Made by a program: the position numbers and the translations under genes
Part shown: piece by piece, positions 1 to 11,219 of the stretch
Numbering within the stretch: position 1 is the first letter of the stretch
How the letters are laid out: each line of letters starts with the position of its first letter
Source of the DNA: Corythucha ciliata
Lineage: Eukaryota; Arthropoda; Insecta; Hemiptera; Tingidae
DNA length: 64,000 nucleotides
Direction of reading: 5' to 3'
NCBI GenBank assembly: GCA_038030265.1
Contig: CM075943.1
Coordinates: forward strand, 18,290,001 to 18,354,000
Notes under the pieces: model-generated
Database searches by the model: none
Told to the model about the DNA's origin: nothing
What the model saw: only the letters and a program-made list of their open reading frames with translations

Positions 1-1500
1 CAATTTTGGTATATTCTTGAGACTGATCGTGCCACATTTTTCTGGCGAACAAACTGTTCAATGCAGAAATGTCTAGTTTTATTTGACAATTTATTTTCAA
101 AACAACTAAAATGTATTAATTAATTAGTAATTCTTTCACTCTATGGGTATTTCAAGTCAATTGCATCATCCTTACATATCCCAAACAAATAACTGCCATA
201 AAGTCGAGTACCTTAGTTGTTTTTTTTTGTAGAAAAGGTGGACATCTAGAAAAGCTTAATTTGCTTTTAATTTTTCTCGAAATCGACAGAAGCCCGATTA
301 TGGCGGTGGTTTGTTTATTTTTGACTTTTTTTTTTGTCAATTTCCATTACGTAGTACCAAAAGGTTCGAATAGGTAGAACGCCCCTCCCCTCTTTATCCT
401 ACGCGGTAGCTGCAAAGCCCAAGGTTTTATCGTTCCTAGGAATTTTATAATAGCGGGGAACTAGATTGGTTACTTTGAAATCCGTTAATGACTCCCCTGA
501 ATGCCTAAAGTTGTATTCCTTCACGCCTTGTCGCGGTCATTAAATTTGAATGTCTTTCAGATATTTGTACTTTAAACGGAAATTTCATCATCCCCTCCAC
601 CATATTTTCCTCTCTTGAAAATACTCCTGGAAATAGTTCTCAGTTGACTAATCTGAGAAAACGTGTACAGTTTAAATAATAAAAACAATGTAAATATCTT
701 TAAGAGGTGCTAAATTTATCAAGAATGAAATAATATCAAAAATTAGGAGACAAAAAAAAAAAATCATCATAATGGTTGTGACGATACTTTCAACAATGTT
801 GAACAATTTAAAAGACATTGTACCTAAACTTTTATTATCTTCATCAATTTAATTTCTACAAAATAAAATATTTTAAAAAAAGAGACCTCTTTTGAAAAAA
901 AAGAAGAATAATAAGTATTGGACAATCGCACTTATTATGGACCACGTTGTTTAAATTAGTTGCACTTTAAAGTAAATAAAAAAAAGATGATGTTATTTAA
1001 TACAAAAATCTGTGTGTCTACTCTTCAATGAAACTTTAAAGACAAGAAAACGCGTAAAATAACTTTGTGACAAAAAAAATCCTACTATTACCTTCTTTTA
1101 TTTTGTGATAATCTGAAACATTTGGTTGAATTTCCTTTTAAGGCTAATTTAGGGTATCTAGTTTTTAACAATAGGATAAAAATATCCTTGTAATTTATTT
1201 TTTAAAAAGAAGGTAATCTGTTAATGATGGTAATATAATATATTTATATGATATATATGAAATAGATTGGCGTATATTTTGTGTTAAATGGTACAGAAAA
1301 AAAATACATAACTCAATGTTTTATTAGATGGCAATAAAACATGTTTATGTGGTTATTACGTTTCTTTTGCAATTTTTCACTCCTGGAATTTGCCCTATAA
1401 AATGTTTCTTTTTTGTTGCTGAATTGAAACTCTTGGAATCGTGTGAGTCAGAGGCTTTTAACAGTATGACACAATAGGATTGAAATGATTACGATTTTTG
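1..1500. other. AT-rich non-coding flank
   Basis: No reading frame longer than about 60 codons and no protein family is recognisable on either strand. The stretch is strongly AT-rich, with many A and T homopolymers and short polypurine runs (for example 753-763 and 885-905). It lies about 5.5 kb downstream of the kinesin stop codon. I see no tRNA-like or coding signal. Confidence 0.6.
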
Positions 1501-1679
1501 GCGAACGTGCGTTTCGGCCGTGGACGGCCACAGTCCACAATTGACCATTGTCGGCTTGAATCCTTAAAAAAAAAAAAAAAAAAACCTGGCCCAATCTCGT
1601 AAAAATAGGTGACCAGCCCCTAGGGGTGATTATTGCGAAATTTTTCAAACATTAAAGTTAGGCCAAAACTGCATGGTGA

Positions 1680-2600
1680 ATTATCATGGAAACGGATTTT
1701 TTTATACCATATGTACTAACCGTTGATGAAGTTATTTCTGTGATTTCGGTGTTTTTGGGTCGTCTTCAGGACCACTCTAGTTTTCCACCGGACGTCCGCG
1801 CTACGCAATCTCGACGGCGGCTCCGAAAGTTCAATAAAGAGCCTCAACGCAATGGCGCCGCGTGCTTGGCTCATAATGAGCAGTATGAAGGTAATGGAGG
1901 AGTATGGACGCATGCTGAGCTCACTGGTTGCCTCTCGAGTCGAAAAAATCGGCCGAAACCAACCACACTGTTGAACGTCCATTCGAAAGCGTTATAAAGT
2001 CCGCGAGAGAAAATCGACGATAATGGTAATAACGATCACTTTTGGCAATTTTAAGGGACGTTGGCGGCCACCCAATGACATTGTGTAGGAAAGCGGCTGT
2101 TTTTCGTTCAGACACTGTTGGCCTATAGATTAGTACGATATTTACGTTTTGCGTTAATTTTCACAGTATAACTAGTGACAGGTGTTGTTTCCGTATCCCT
2201 CGTCGTCGCGAACAAGTAGGTTCGTTGCCGGCGGGTTTGTGGGTCTGGAAGACTGTTCAAGGGTTTAGCGGACACCTGTATGTACTCAAACTGGCTGGAG
2301 AGCCGAGTGTGTCGTTTGTCTGTGATTTCACAGCAACGAATTCTAGTCAGTACAAGAGTATACGTGTCCTGCCGTGGTCCGAACGGAATGGCGGGCGTGG
2401 AGCTTTTGTACCTGATAATTGTGGTGTTTTAAACTTGACGAGATTGTTATCACAATCATGTTTGACAGTGGGGAACCGTTGCCCCCGGGAAGTTGTTTTC
2501 TCTGTTTAGTTAAGACCGCTGTTGTCTGTATTGTCGTCACCCGTGAGCATGCCTTGTATAGAGGCGAAACGTCGGCAGAATGAAGTTGATTTTTAAAGAA
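1680..2600. other. GC-richer block, possible retroelement untranslated remnant
   Basis: This block is clearly richer in G+C than its surroundings but holds no recognisable protein. Two short motifs resemble the ends of arthropod Penelope-like or LINE elements: a CTGAAGA...CCGAAATC motif read on the minus strand at 1742-1770, and a GAGGCGAAACGTCGG motif on the plus strand at 2561-2575. The remains of a retroelement end are one possibility. The assignment rests only on these short motifs. Confidence 0.25.
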
Positions 2601-2699
2601 ATGGATTAATTTTATTTCTTCGAGGCGACTGGACCACCCTAAATGCTTATCAAATACATAATTGCCTCATCTACCAACGACAGCACTCTCTTTTAATTT

Positions 2700-3420
2700 C
2701 AATAAACTGTTATAAAATGCGTGCAACTCACACGCACGCATTTTATCGTCTCACACGCGTGCAAAACACGACAATTTGGCGACGATTATTAAAACACGAC
2801 AATTTGGAGACGAGGGTTAAAACCGGGTCTTATTCATTTTTCTTACGTTCGATCGCGTCATTCGAAAAGTTTTCCCCTTCATCCTGGGGCCTTATTCCGA
2901 ACTGAAATGAGTTTCTCATTTGTCTGCTCAGTTAACCTCAACTTACTCTTTCGAAAATGGTGCAGAAAAGTAAGACTTAGGCACCAAATATAGCGAGACT
3001 TTTTTAAAAAAAAGTGTCAGATTAGGCGAATACCTCGAGATAATCGTCAGATTACAAGAGAGCACGTTTAGGACGTCAGTATGAAGCATATAATATATCT
3101 TAGTCTGACGCGCTCCAGTATTTCAAAATGACGATTTTTTTTTTGCACATTCTGATAAGGGCCACGAGTTCACGTCACCTCCAAACTTAGAGTAACAATA
3201 ACTCTAAGCCTCCAAATCGCCAGAGAGCTTATTTTAGGTTCACTCAACATTCCCTTAGAAAATCTGACGCGCTCGATTAAATTTTATTTTTCATTTTCAA
3301 CGTACGACCACCCCCATCATGCAAACTATCAGATTAACATGCATACTTAATTAAAAATACGTAGACAATTGATGCTGTAAATATCTGACGCGCTCGAAAA
3401 TGACCATACAACAGTTTTTT
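2700..3420 (+). repeat. Dispersed short motif TCTGACGCGCTC, three copies
   Basis: The 12-base word TCTGACGCGCTC occurs at 3103-3114, 3263-3274 and 3384-3395, with AT-rich sequence between. Nearby, 2717-2815 holds short reiterations of CACACGC and of ACACGACAATTTGG. No coding sequence is evident. It is probably a decayed tandem or interspersed repeat. Confidence 0.4.
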
Positions 3421-3692
3421 TTTGTTTTGAAAGTCTATAGCGGCTCCCCCCTCCTATGAAAAGGTATGCATCATATAACAATTTTATCTATCTTTTTATC
3501 ATCTAATCTTTGCAACCCAATAGGTCTCAACGACGCTCGAGTAAATCGCTATTTAGCATCGTGGGCTCCCCTACTATAAATCATGTGATTCCTTTGAATA
3601 AACTGCTTGCTAAGAACTGCTTGAATTTGCATGCGTAGTGTTTGCTCATTGGCATATCCTACCTTGCCTCCTTTTATTTCCACAATTTCGTC

Positions 3693-3710
3693 GGGGGGGG
3701 GGGGGGGGGG
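3693..3710 (+). repeat. Poly-G tract of 18
   Basis: An uninterrupted run of 18 G immediately precedes the gypsy remnant. It is the longest of many G or C runs of 10 or more in this window. The length of such tracts is uncertain in any assembly. Confidence 0.9.
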
Positions 3711-3715
3711 TCGTG

Positions 3716-4378
3716 CGGTACCCCGAGTTCGGAGGCCACGCTACGCTACTGGCAATACTCGACACACCATCTTCCACAAACGTCACGGAACTTCGAGGTT
3801 ACATCGGTCTCGCCACGCATTATTCGAAATTTATTCAAAATGCTTCAACAAAGCTCGAGCCCCTTTACCGGCTCCTTCAAAAAAACACTCAGTTTTGTTG
3901 AGCACCGAGTTGTGAAAAGGCTTTTCGTCTCATCAAGCAAGAACTTGCGAGCTACGTGGTACTCGTCCCGTACAATCCTGATTATCCGGTGGTCCTTGCC
4001 ACAGACGCCTGCCCAGTTGGCCTTTCGGAAGTCTTGTCCCGCATCATCGACGGGGAACAACGCCCCATCGCTTTTGCGTCACGCTCTTTAAGCGGAAGTA
4101 AATTACTCACAACTCGACAAGGAAGTTATAGCAGTATTCTGGAGTTTCAAAAAGTTTTACCAGTTTACGGCAGAAAATTCACACTTCAGGTTGACAACAA
4201 ACCCCTGGCCTCGATTTTCAATCCCTGTTCAAAATTACCGTCTATTGTAGCCTCAAGACTTCTCCGGTATGCCAACTTTTTGAGTGCACTTGACTTTTCA
4301 GTTGTAAAACGGAAAGGAGTGTCACACCTTAACGCCGATTATTTCTCAAAGGGCTCCCTGCTCAAAACAAAGCGATGA
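3716..4378 (+). pseudogene. Ty3/gypsy retrotransposon RT-RNase H fragment, broken
   Basis: The translation shows the end of a Ty3/gypsy reverse transcriptase (ELRGYIGLATHYSKFIQN, about 3788-3841, the family's 'LR.FLGL..YYR.FI' motif), followed by the start of its RNase H domain (LATDACPVGL at about 3998-4027, then RPIAFASRSL at about 4061-4090). An in-frame TGA at 3899-3901 falls at a position where the family usually has Trp. Codons resume in the same frame directly after it, so this is a simple stop rather than a frameshift. The sequence ends in a stop at 4376-4378 with no integrase. There is no gag, protease, RT palm or clear LTR pair, so the element is dead. It lies about 2.6 kb beyond the 3' end of the kinesin gene, on the opposite strand. 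Confidence 0.85.
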
Positions 4379-6909
4379 CACCGATCACGATTTCAAATCT
4401 CAAGCAACACTGATTGCACACGGACCAGCGGCTGTTACACCATGCATATAGTCTCAGCGCTACTGCCGGGAGACTGTCACTCAGTTGAACAGTCCAACGG
4501 TTGCGTCGCTTGACAGGCTTTTTGTAGAGACGCGTTGTCACACCACCCCTTCCCTCTTCATCATACCCTGGCCATCTCGTTTTTTTGTGTCACCCAAGGC
4601 CTAAAACTCTGGAAGTCCCGCGATCCTGGCCCCAGAAATAAACGGACATTACTCAACCCATTTTGCTGGTGGGTTCCTAAAGCACTTCATTAACGAAAAT
4701 TCGATTTTCACTTATTTATTATTTTTATCTGACATCAAAATTGATTTTTATTTTGTTTTAAATGCTTTTGAATTTGGCAATAAAAATGTTTTCACTAATC
4801 TTTTCTTCCCCCAGTCACAGACTGATAATATTTAAATTCATAATGAAAAAGTGATTAAAGTATGCCTAAAAATCAGATTTATTTTGACTAGTGCGCTTCA
4901 TGGGCAAGAAAAACAAACAAAAAAACAAAGTCAAATCCGACATTTTCATGTTTTAGATACACGAAAATGGACTATTCAAAACGATATAAATCCAATTTAA
5001 CCTCACAACCTTTCACAGCAAACTGATGGAAGTTTTCTACAGTAATTTACACGTCGTATTTTTGTTTAAAAAAAATAAATCGAATACAAAAAACTGGAAT
5101 GTTTTTGTTTGGAAAATACTTGTTCTGTTTTCTCTCTCACTCTCTCTTCTTAAAAATTGTACCCCAGTACGATAAGGTCACTTCATTAAAAGAAACATAC
5201 ACAGGAGTCCTAACCGTATCGTTCTTTCTGGCCGAAATTTAAAAAAAAGTTTACCAAAATTTTTACAACCGTTTTCACGTGTGCGTTTTTAAAAACTAAC
5301 AAAATTGAGCAAAAAGTAATACACAAGGGGGGGAGGGGTTGATTTTAACTTGAAATAAAATTTGGACGGATTTGTGACAAATCTTTTTGATTTTATTTCA
5401 ACACATTCAAAAATAATAAATAAATACACGGAATAAAAAAATAAAATTATAAACAACGAAAATAAATTAATAATAAGTGTGAGGAGCGTCAACCCCTTGT
5501 TATTTGATTAAGCCTCCCACCGAATTTGTATCTCACTATTTAACAAACAAAATATAAACTAAAGGAATGTTGTTATCACTATTAAAACTTAAACATTAAC
5601 ACGAACAAAGACCGGAAAACGTTTGTTTTGCATTTATACAAAATATAGTCAATGTTTAGAATAAAGATTAAAAAAAAATCTGGTAACCATCGCTAGAGCA
5701 CACGCAAACAAGAATTTAATGAATTTTCTCCGGACCAAACAGTTATGGATAAATAATGTTATTTTACGATTTTATCTAACTTAATGCGCTACCGCTGGGC
5801 ATGATAGAACGACCGGGAAATTCTCGTGAATTCCTGTTTGGAACCTTCATTTTGACTCCGAAAAAAGAACAAATTTGGACAGTTTTGGAAGGATGGAATA
5901 GCACACGTATTTTATTATTGTTTCAAATTGGATGGAAAAAAAGAATTATTATACAATTTTTTTTTAGATAAAAAAGAATGATTATCACATTCACATCTCA
6001 AACTTTCTAAAAAAATAAAAATTCGAATCAAGATATAATGAGAGGGGGGAGGGTGGCTTCACGCAAACCGAAAGTGAAAGGCGCAAATTAATTTTAAAGA
6101 GGAAAGTGAAAACTATTGACAATTGCAAAGTACTAATAAAATAGTATGATACAAGTATAATACACTAGTTTATAACAGGCATTTCAAGACGTGACAAATC
6201 TTGAAACATCGTTTAAAATTAGGGTGAGAGGGGGGGAGGGCAATAAAATAAATTAAAGACGAAGCTTTTTAGTGCCTCTGGGATAGCACCGGTAGCACAC
6301 ACCACAAAGTTAAAAAAATGGATCGCACTAATTTGTTAAGCAACATTCTTACCTATGTACTTTCGACTATAAACTCGCTAAGAGCACATAAAAAGATGTA
6401 ATGTGGAAGCCGGGAACAGGGGTGTAAAATAATAAACTTTTTTTTTATAGTTGGCAGGCGAATTTCATATGTGCAGGGAATTGCACGGTCTAGCTATTTA
6501 ATTCAATTTTGTACAATCAAGAAAAAGTAAAATAAGAAAATCCTTCATATTCACCCACCTCGCTTGCTTTAAAGGAACCAGATTCACGTCATGAGTACTC
6601 TGTGTGCTTTTAAGTACTTTTTGCTTTAGAGTGCGTTACACTAAAACCCTGAAAACAGGCTTTTTTCATGTTGTCTCTTGTGTTTCGTACTTTAGTAACT
6701 ATGTAAGAGAGCGCTACATACACAGTTTCAAACAGAATTCTCCTTAGACAGTTGTGCAGCTCATGAAAACCTTTCCTAGGCTTTTCTCAGGTGACAGAAA
6801 AGCAAACAAAAGCTTATTGAGAAACGAAATACCAAAAATCGAGCATGCACCACGGGTAAATAGCGGGAGCCCTTGGAGGAGTGGGAGGGAGAAGAGCGAA
6901 GGGTTGGAT
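4379..6909. other. AT-rich non-coding flank 3' of the kinesin gene
   Basis: No gene is recognisable. The first 300 bases may still belong to the gypsy element (AATAAA at about 4637). After that the sequence is AT-rich, with purine-rich G clusters at about 5329-5338, 6043-6053 and 6227-6240. It probably includes the distal 3' untranslated or intergenic region of the minus-strand kinesin. Confidence 0.5.
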
Positions 6910-6915
6910 TTTATT
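6910..6915 (-). promoter_or_regulatory. Candidate polyadenylation signal of Khc-73
   Basis: TTTATT on the plus strand reads AATAAA on the minus strand, about 53 nt beyond the kinesin stop codon at 6968. It is the first canonical hexamer downstream. Such hexamers are common in AT-rich DNA, so the 3' UTR may be longer. Confidence 0.3.
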
Positions 6916-6967
6916 TTAAAGTCGAGTCTATTATGGTCGAAAAGAGCGTACTTTTAACTATTACGCC

Positions 6968-7053
6968 CTATTTTAGCCGTCCAACACTTTTCCCGAGTGA
7001 ACTAATACCTTCCCCCCGCGATCGTGATCTGTGCAGACTTGACAGACCTGTAT
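6968..7053 (-). CDS. Khc-73: Khc-73 last exon: basic C-terminal tail
   Basis: It encodes [20 protein letters not shown], then KSVGRLK and TAG. The 75-nt intron before it has GTCAGT and CCTACAG borders. Read without splicing it would add 25 Cys- and hydrophobic-rich residues that look unlike the basic-serine tail on each side, so splicing is preferred. Confidence 0.8.
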
Positions 7054-10000
7054 CTGTAGGACACATCATTGATTGAAATATGGGGTGGAGGGAAATACAG
7101 GGGCGGTATAAAAGACAGAAACACTGACCTCGACTAGAACTGCGACGCATCGTTGTCTCGTGACCCCGCATGGCGCGACCGCGTCGATCCTGTATCAGTT
7201 TGTCGGCACGGACGAAAATTCCGTGTTTGGGCCGAGCGTCGAAATAGTGGACACCTTGAACGACGCCGTCATTTTTACCGATGGGAGCGTCAAGGTCAAC
7301 GCCAACCCAAGTCCCTGAGGCGAACTCCGTTGGTCCGATATAGGCGATGACGCCGGTTGAATTGTAGGGTCGTATTTGAACGCTTTCACCAATGCAAACC
7401 CACTCTGGAATTGGGGCCTCTTTGATGGGGGCTTCGATTTCGTCTAAACAGAGCAAAATAAGAATAAAATTGAATAAATTTTATAAAAAGAATAAATTGC
7501 TATGAAAGCTTCTGGCAGGCTTTCTCAGCCTTGTTTACCAAGACTGGCAAGAATAAATGTGATAATTGAACGACGGTCGTGATTGTCTATACCGAGACAT
7601 AAAGCTTTGGTTTCCTAGAAAAGCGGTGCCGTAATATAGCGGCAGAAAAAACCCCCTTTTAAATCACACCAGTAGTTGCCTAGAGAGCGGTCAACAGACA
7701 GCGGCACCGCTTCGAATGAGACGGCCGTTCATGACGTGAACTGTTCATCAACGATTTTTGACGATGACTGTGAACGTTTTTTGTTTAAAATGAGCGTGAA
7801 AACTACCTGGACGCTGGATGATGACGAAATTGTAATTAATAATGTCCGAAAACGACTCTATTTTTTGTTGTTAAAAGAAAATACTATCAAATAGTTGGAG
7901 CTACGAGGAAAAAACGTTCATCACTACCGTCACGATGGAAGAGGTGCCGCTGTACGTTTACCGCTCTCTAGGCAACTATGCTGTGATTTAAAAGGGAAAT
8001 TTTCTACCGTAATATTACGGCACCGCTTTTCTAGGAAACCAAAGCTTAAGTCAATAGGCGAAACGTTCATGTTTCTCCCTTTAAGAAGTGCTTCTTCTTA
8101 ATCGGAACAGCTGCATTCCAAAGAACTCGCGATCCGCTTCAGGCTCAAATCGAAACATATTGATAAAATTGCCCTAAAAATCCCCAAAATAACTCACTGG
8201 CAGTTTTTGTACAAATGACCAAAATTTAAAACTGAATGAAACCACGTATTTATTTTTTGGACGTGAGGAATCCCATAATCGTGACGAATTTTCAGTCAGG
8301 CGATCAGCTGATGTAGCCCCCCCCCCCAACTCCCTTAGAACACTTAGGCCCGTGTTCAAGAGGCCGCACAACTTTTTCCGCGGACGGCGTCCACTCAGTC
8401 GAACTCCCTAAAGTCCAGAAAAGAGTCTTCGACGCAGACTCAGATCAAACACTTCGAGAAAATTGACCAAAAAATACGCCGACACTGAACATGGGCTTTT
8501 TCTTTGTTCGAAAATGACCCAAATTCAAAAATTTACGAAGCCAAAACCGAGTCCAAAAATCGAAAAGGATTTCGGATCAGACGACTCGCTGAAGGGGTTC
8601 CCCTGTGATTCCGGCGATTTTGCGCCGCTTTGTCCCGTTTTCCTGGGGCCACACGAATTTTCCCGTGGACGGCAGAAAAGTGATCATCAACCCTTATGTC
8701 CACGGAAAAGTCTCGTCGCAGAGCAGCCCTCACTGCCCTGCCATGAAATGTACGAAAAAGAACCTCTTGAAAGACTACCTCCCCTAGCACCCCCACCACC
8801 AAAAAAAACCTTCAAGATGGCAAAACAGCGTTTTTTGTCTTTCAAGAACGTACCATAATAATGAATTAACCCAAACGGACACCGTTCTGTCAAGGTGCTA
8901 CGGGCTCCCGAAGCTAGACAAAGAGGGAATACCTATGAGGCCAATTATATCAAGTATAGGCAACCCTACATACGTGCTTGCCAAAATTCTGTGTTCTGAA
9001 TTGAAAAGGGGGTGTCCGGTACCAAAATCTGCTGTAAAAAATGGTCTTATCTAAAGTCAAAGCTAGGAAGTGTGTATGTACCAGATGGTTATATATTAAT
9101 GTCCTTGGACGTGTCGTCCCTGTTCACCAATATCCCGGTCGATTTAGTGATGGAAAGTTTGGATAGAAGATGTACTGAAATTGTGCGTAATAGCCCAATA
9201 CCATATGAAGAGATTAGGGAAGCTGTGCTTTTCTTGTATGAAAACACATTTTTCACTTTTGGTGGCTCTGTTTATCGACAGATATTTGGAACTCCCATGG
9301 GCTCTCCTGTTTCCCCACTTTTCGCCGACATTGTTATGGAGGATTTAGAAAAAAATTGTTTGTCAAAGCTTGATTTTGCTCCGACATTTTATTACCGTTA
9401 TGTCGACGACATTGTAACATGTATTCCTAAGGACAAAGTAGAGTCAATGGTTGAAGTGTTCAATAGTTATAACAACCGCCTTAAATTTACATATGAACTG
9501 GAAGTGGATGGTAAGATACCCTTCCTGGACCTGTTACTAATTAGACAAAATAATCGGATTATAACAAATTGGTATCGGAAACCTACCTTTTCGGGCAGAT
9601 GTTTAAATTTCAAGTCTAACCAATCTATTCACCAAAAAATAGCCATGGTATACAATCTAATTGATCGGGCAGTATTGTCAGCTGAGAAAGAGTTTCATAA
9701 CGAAAATATTAATATTGTTAAAGCTATTCTTAAGGAAAATCAATATCCGTTAAAATTTGTGGAAAAATATATTAAAAAACGCTTGTATACGATTTCTAAT
9801 AAGAATAAGGGTTGCTCTAATGCTAGTTCTGACGCTCAGCAAAGTAATAAGTTTTTTGTCAAGGTACCTTTTAAAGGAAATTTGTATGAATGTGTAAAAT
9901 GGGCCTTAAAAGGTAGTAATATTGCTCCAGTTCCGTTCATTAAAGATAATCTAACGGGGATAATCAAAAAAGGTAAAGATAGGTTGGATAAGTTACAGTG

Positions 10001-11182
10001 CCTGAATGTAGTATACAAGTTGCCGTGTGGGAACTGTTCAGCGTGCTATGTTGGGGAAACAAAACGGCCCTTGGCTTGTCGGGTAAGAGAACACAAACGG
10101 GATATTATTAACCAAGCAGATAGAGTTGTGGCCCAACATTGCAATAATAATAACCATTGTATAAATTGGGAAAAAGTGTCCATCTTGGACAAGGAATCAG
10201 ATGTATACAAACGACGAGTTTCGGAAATGATTCATATTCAGCTACAGGCAGACACGATTAATCGAATTGAAGACACTCAAAACTTGCACAAGTCTTACGT
10301 AGCATTGTGTCGGGCAATGGTGGAGGAGTAGGGACCGGGGTCGGTTGAGATTAGCTTCTCGTCAGTGGAATTTTTTTAAATGGTTAGTCGACGTCTTTCA
10401 CTTCAGTTGTGTCAATATACATATATAGAAATGCTAAAATAGTACCGGCGAATGAACGGACAATTGGGATAATTGACGTGTAATGAAGTTGTTACAAAAA
10501 ATAGTCTTGGACCTACGTAAGGTTTATATATATATATATAAATTTAATGCATTAGGAATAATTTTGGTCTTCCCCTTCAGTTCCGGTGGCGCTATGATAT
10601 GTATTTGCGTGAATATGACAGCCTGGGGTGGAAGGATTTTTCGCAATATTTCTTCTTTTATTCCTGTGATGTAAGTTATTCAAAAATTTGTTATCAGTTT
10701 TATTGTTTTGTTGTGTAAATGTTGGGTTTAATAACGTATTTCCAGTTACCTGAAGAGGGCGGCATACCACGCCGTTGAAACGTTGTAATAACTAATAATA
10801 TAGTTTACATTTGCCCACAATTGGTCGTTATTTTTTCAAGCATTTAAAGCGTTTTTTGTGTTTTAAAGCATTAATTATTCATAGCTGAAATTGATAAAAA
10901 GCGTTAATTCACGTCTAAAATTGAGAAAAGGCGCTAATTCGTGGTTTCTGAGGGTAACTTCACGACTAAAATTCAGAAAACTCAAATCCCCAGTTTCTGC
11001 AGGTAGGTCCTTGGGTGGATAAAATTCAGAAATCGCACTAATGTGCAGCTCTTGAGGCAAGTCCGCGGTTAAAAGATTAGAAAAATCACTAATTAGCGGC
11101 TATAATTGAGAAAACCACTCACTTGTGACTAGAATTGAGAAAAAACGCTTATTCTGGAATTGTGGGTGCAACTTCCAAATCA

Positions 11183-11219
<37 letters not shown>

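Larger units (their letters stand above)
8890..10830 (+). mobile_element. Penelope-like retroelement, 5'-truncated
   Basis: The reverse transcriptase plus GIY-YIG coding region (see next entry) is followed by about 450 bp of non-coding 3' sequence with a CTGAAGA...GTTGAAACG motif near its end. Homology begins abruptly at about 8893 inside the RT domain, so the 5' part is missing. It is inserted antisense in the large Khc-73 intron before the CAP-Gly exon. Confidence 0.88.

Noticed and set aside
8463..8858. 131-codon plus-strand frame as a gene
   Set aside because: It lies in a decayed dispersed repeat, overlaps other open frames on the other strand and ends in a low-complexity Pro/Lys stretch.
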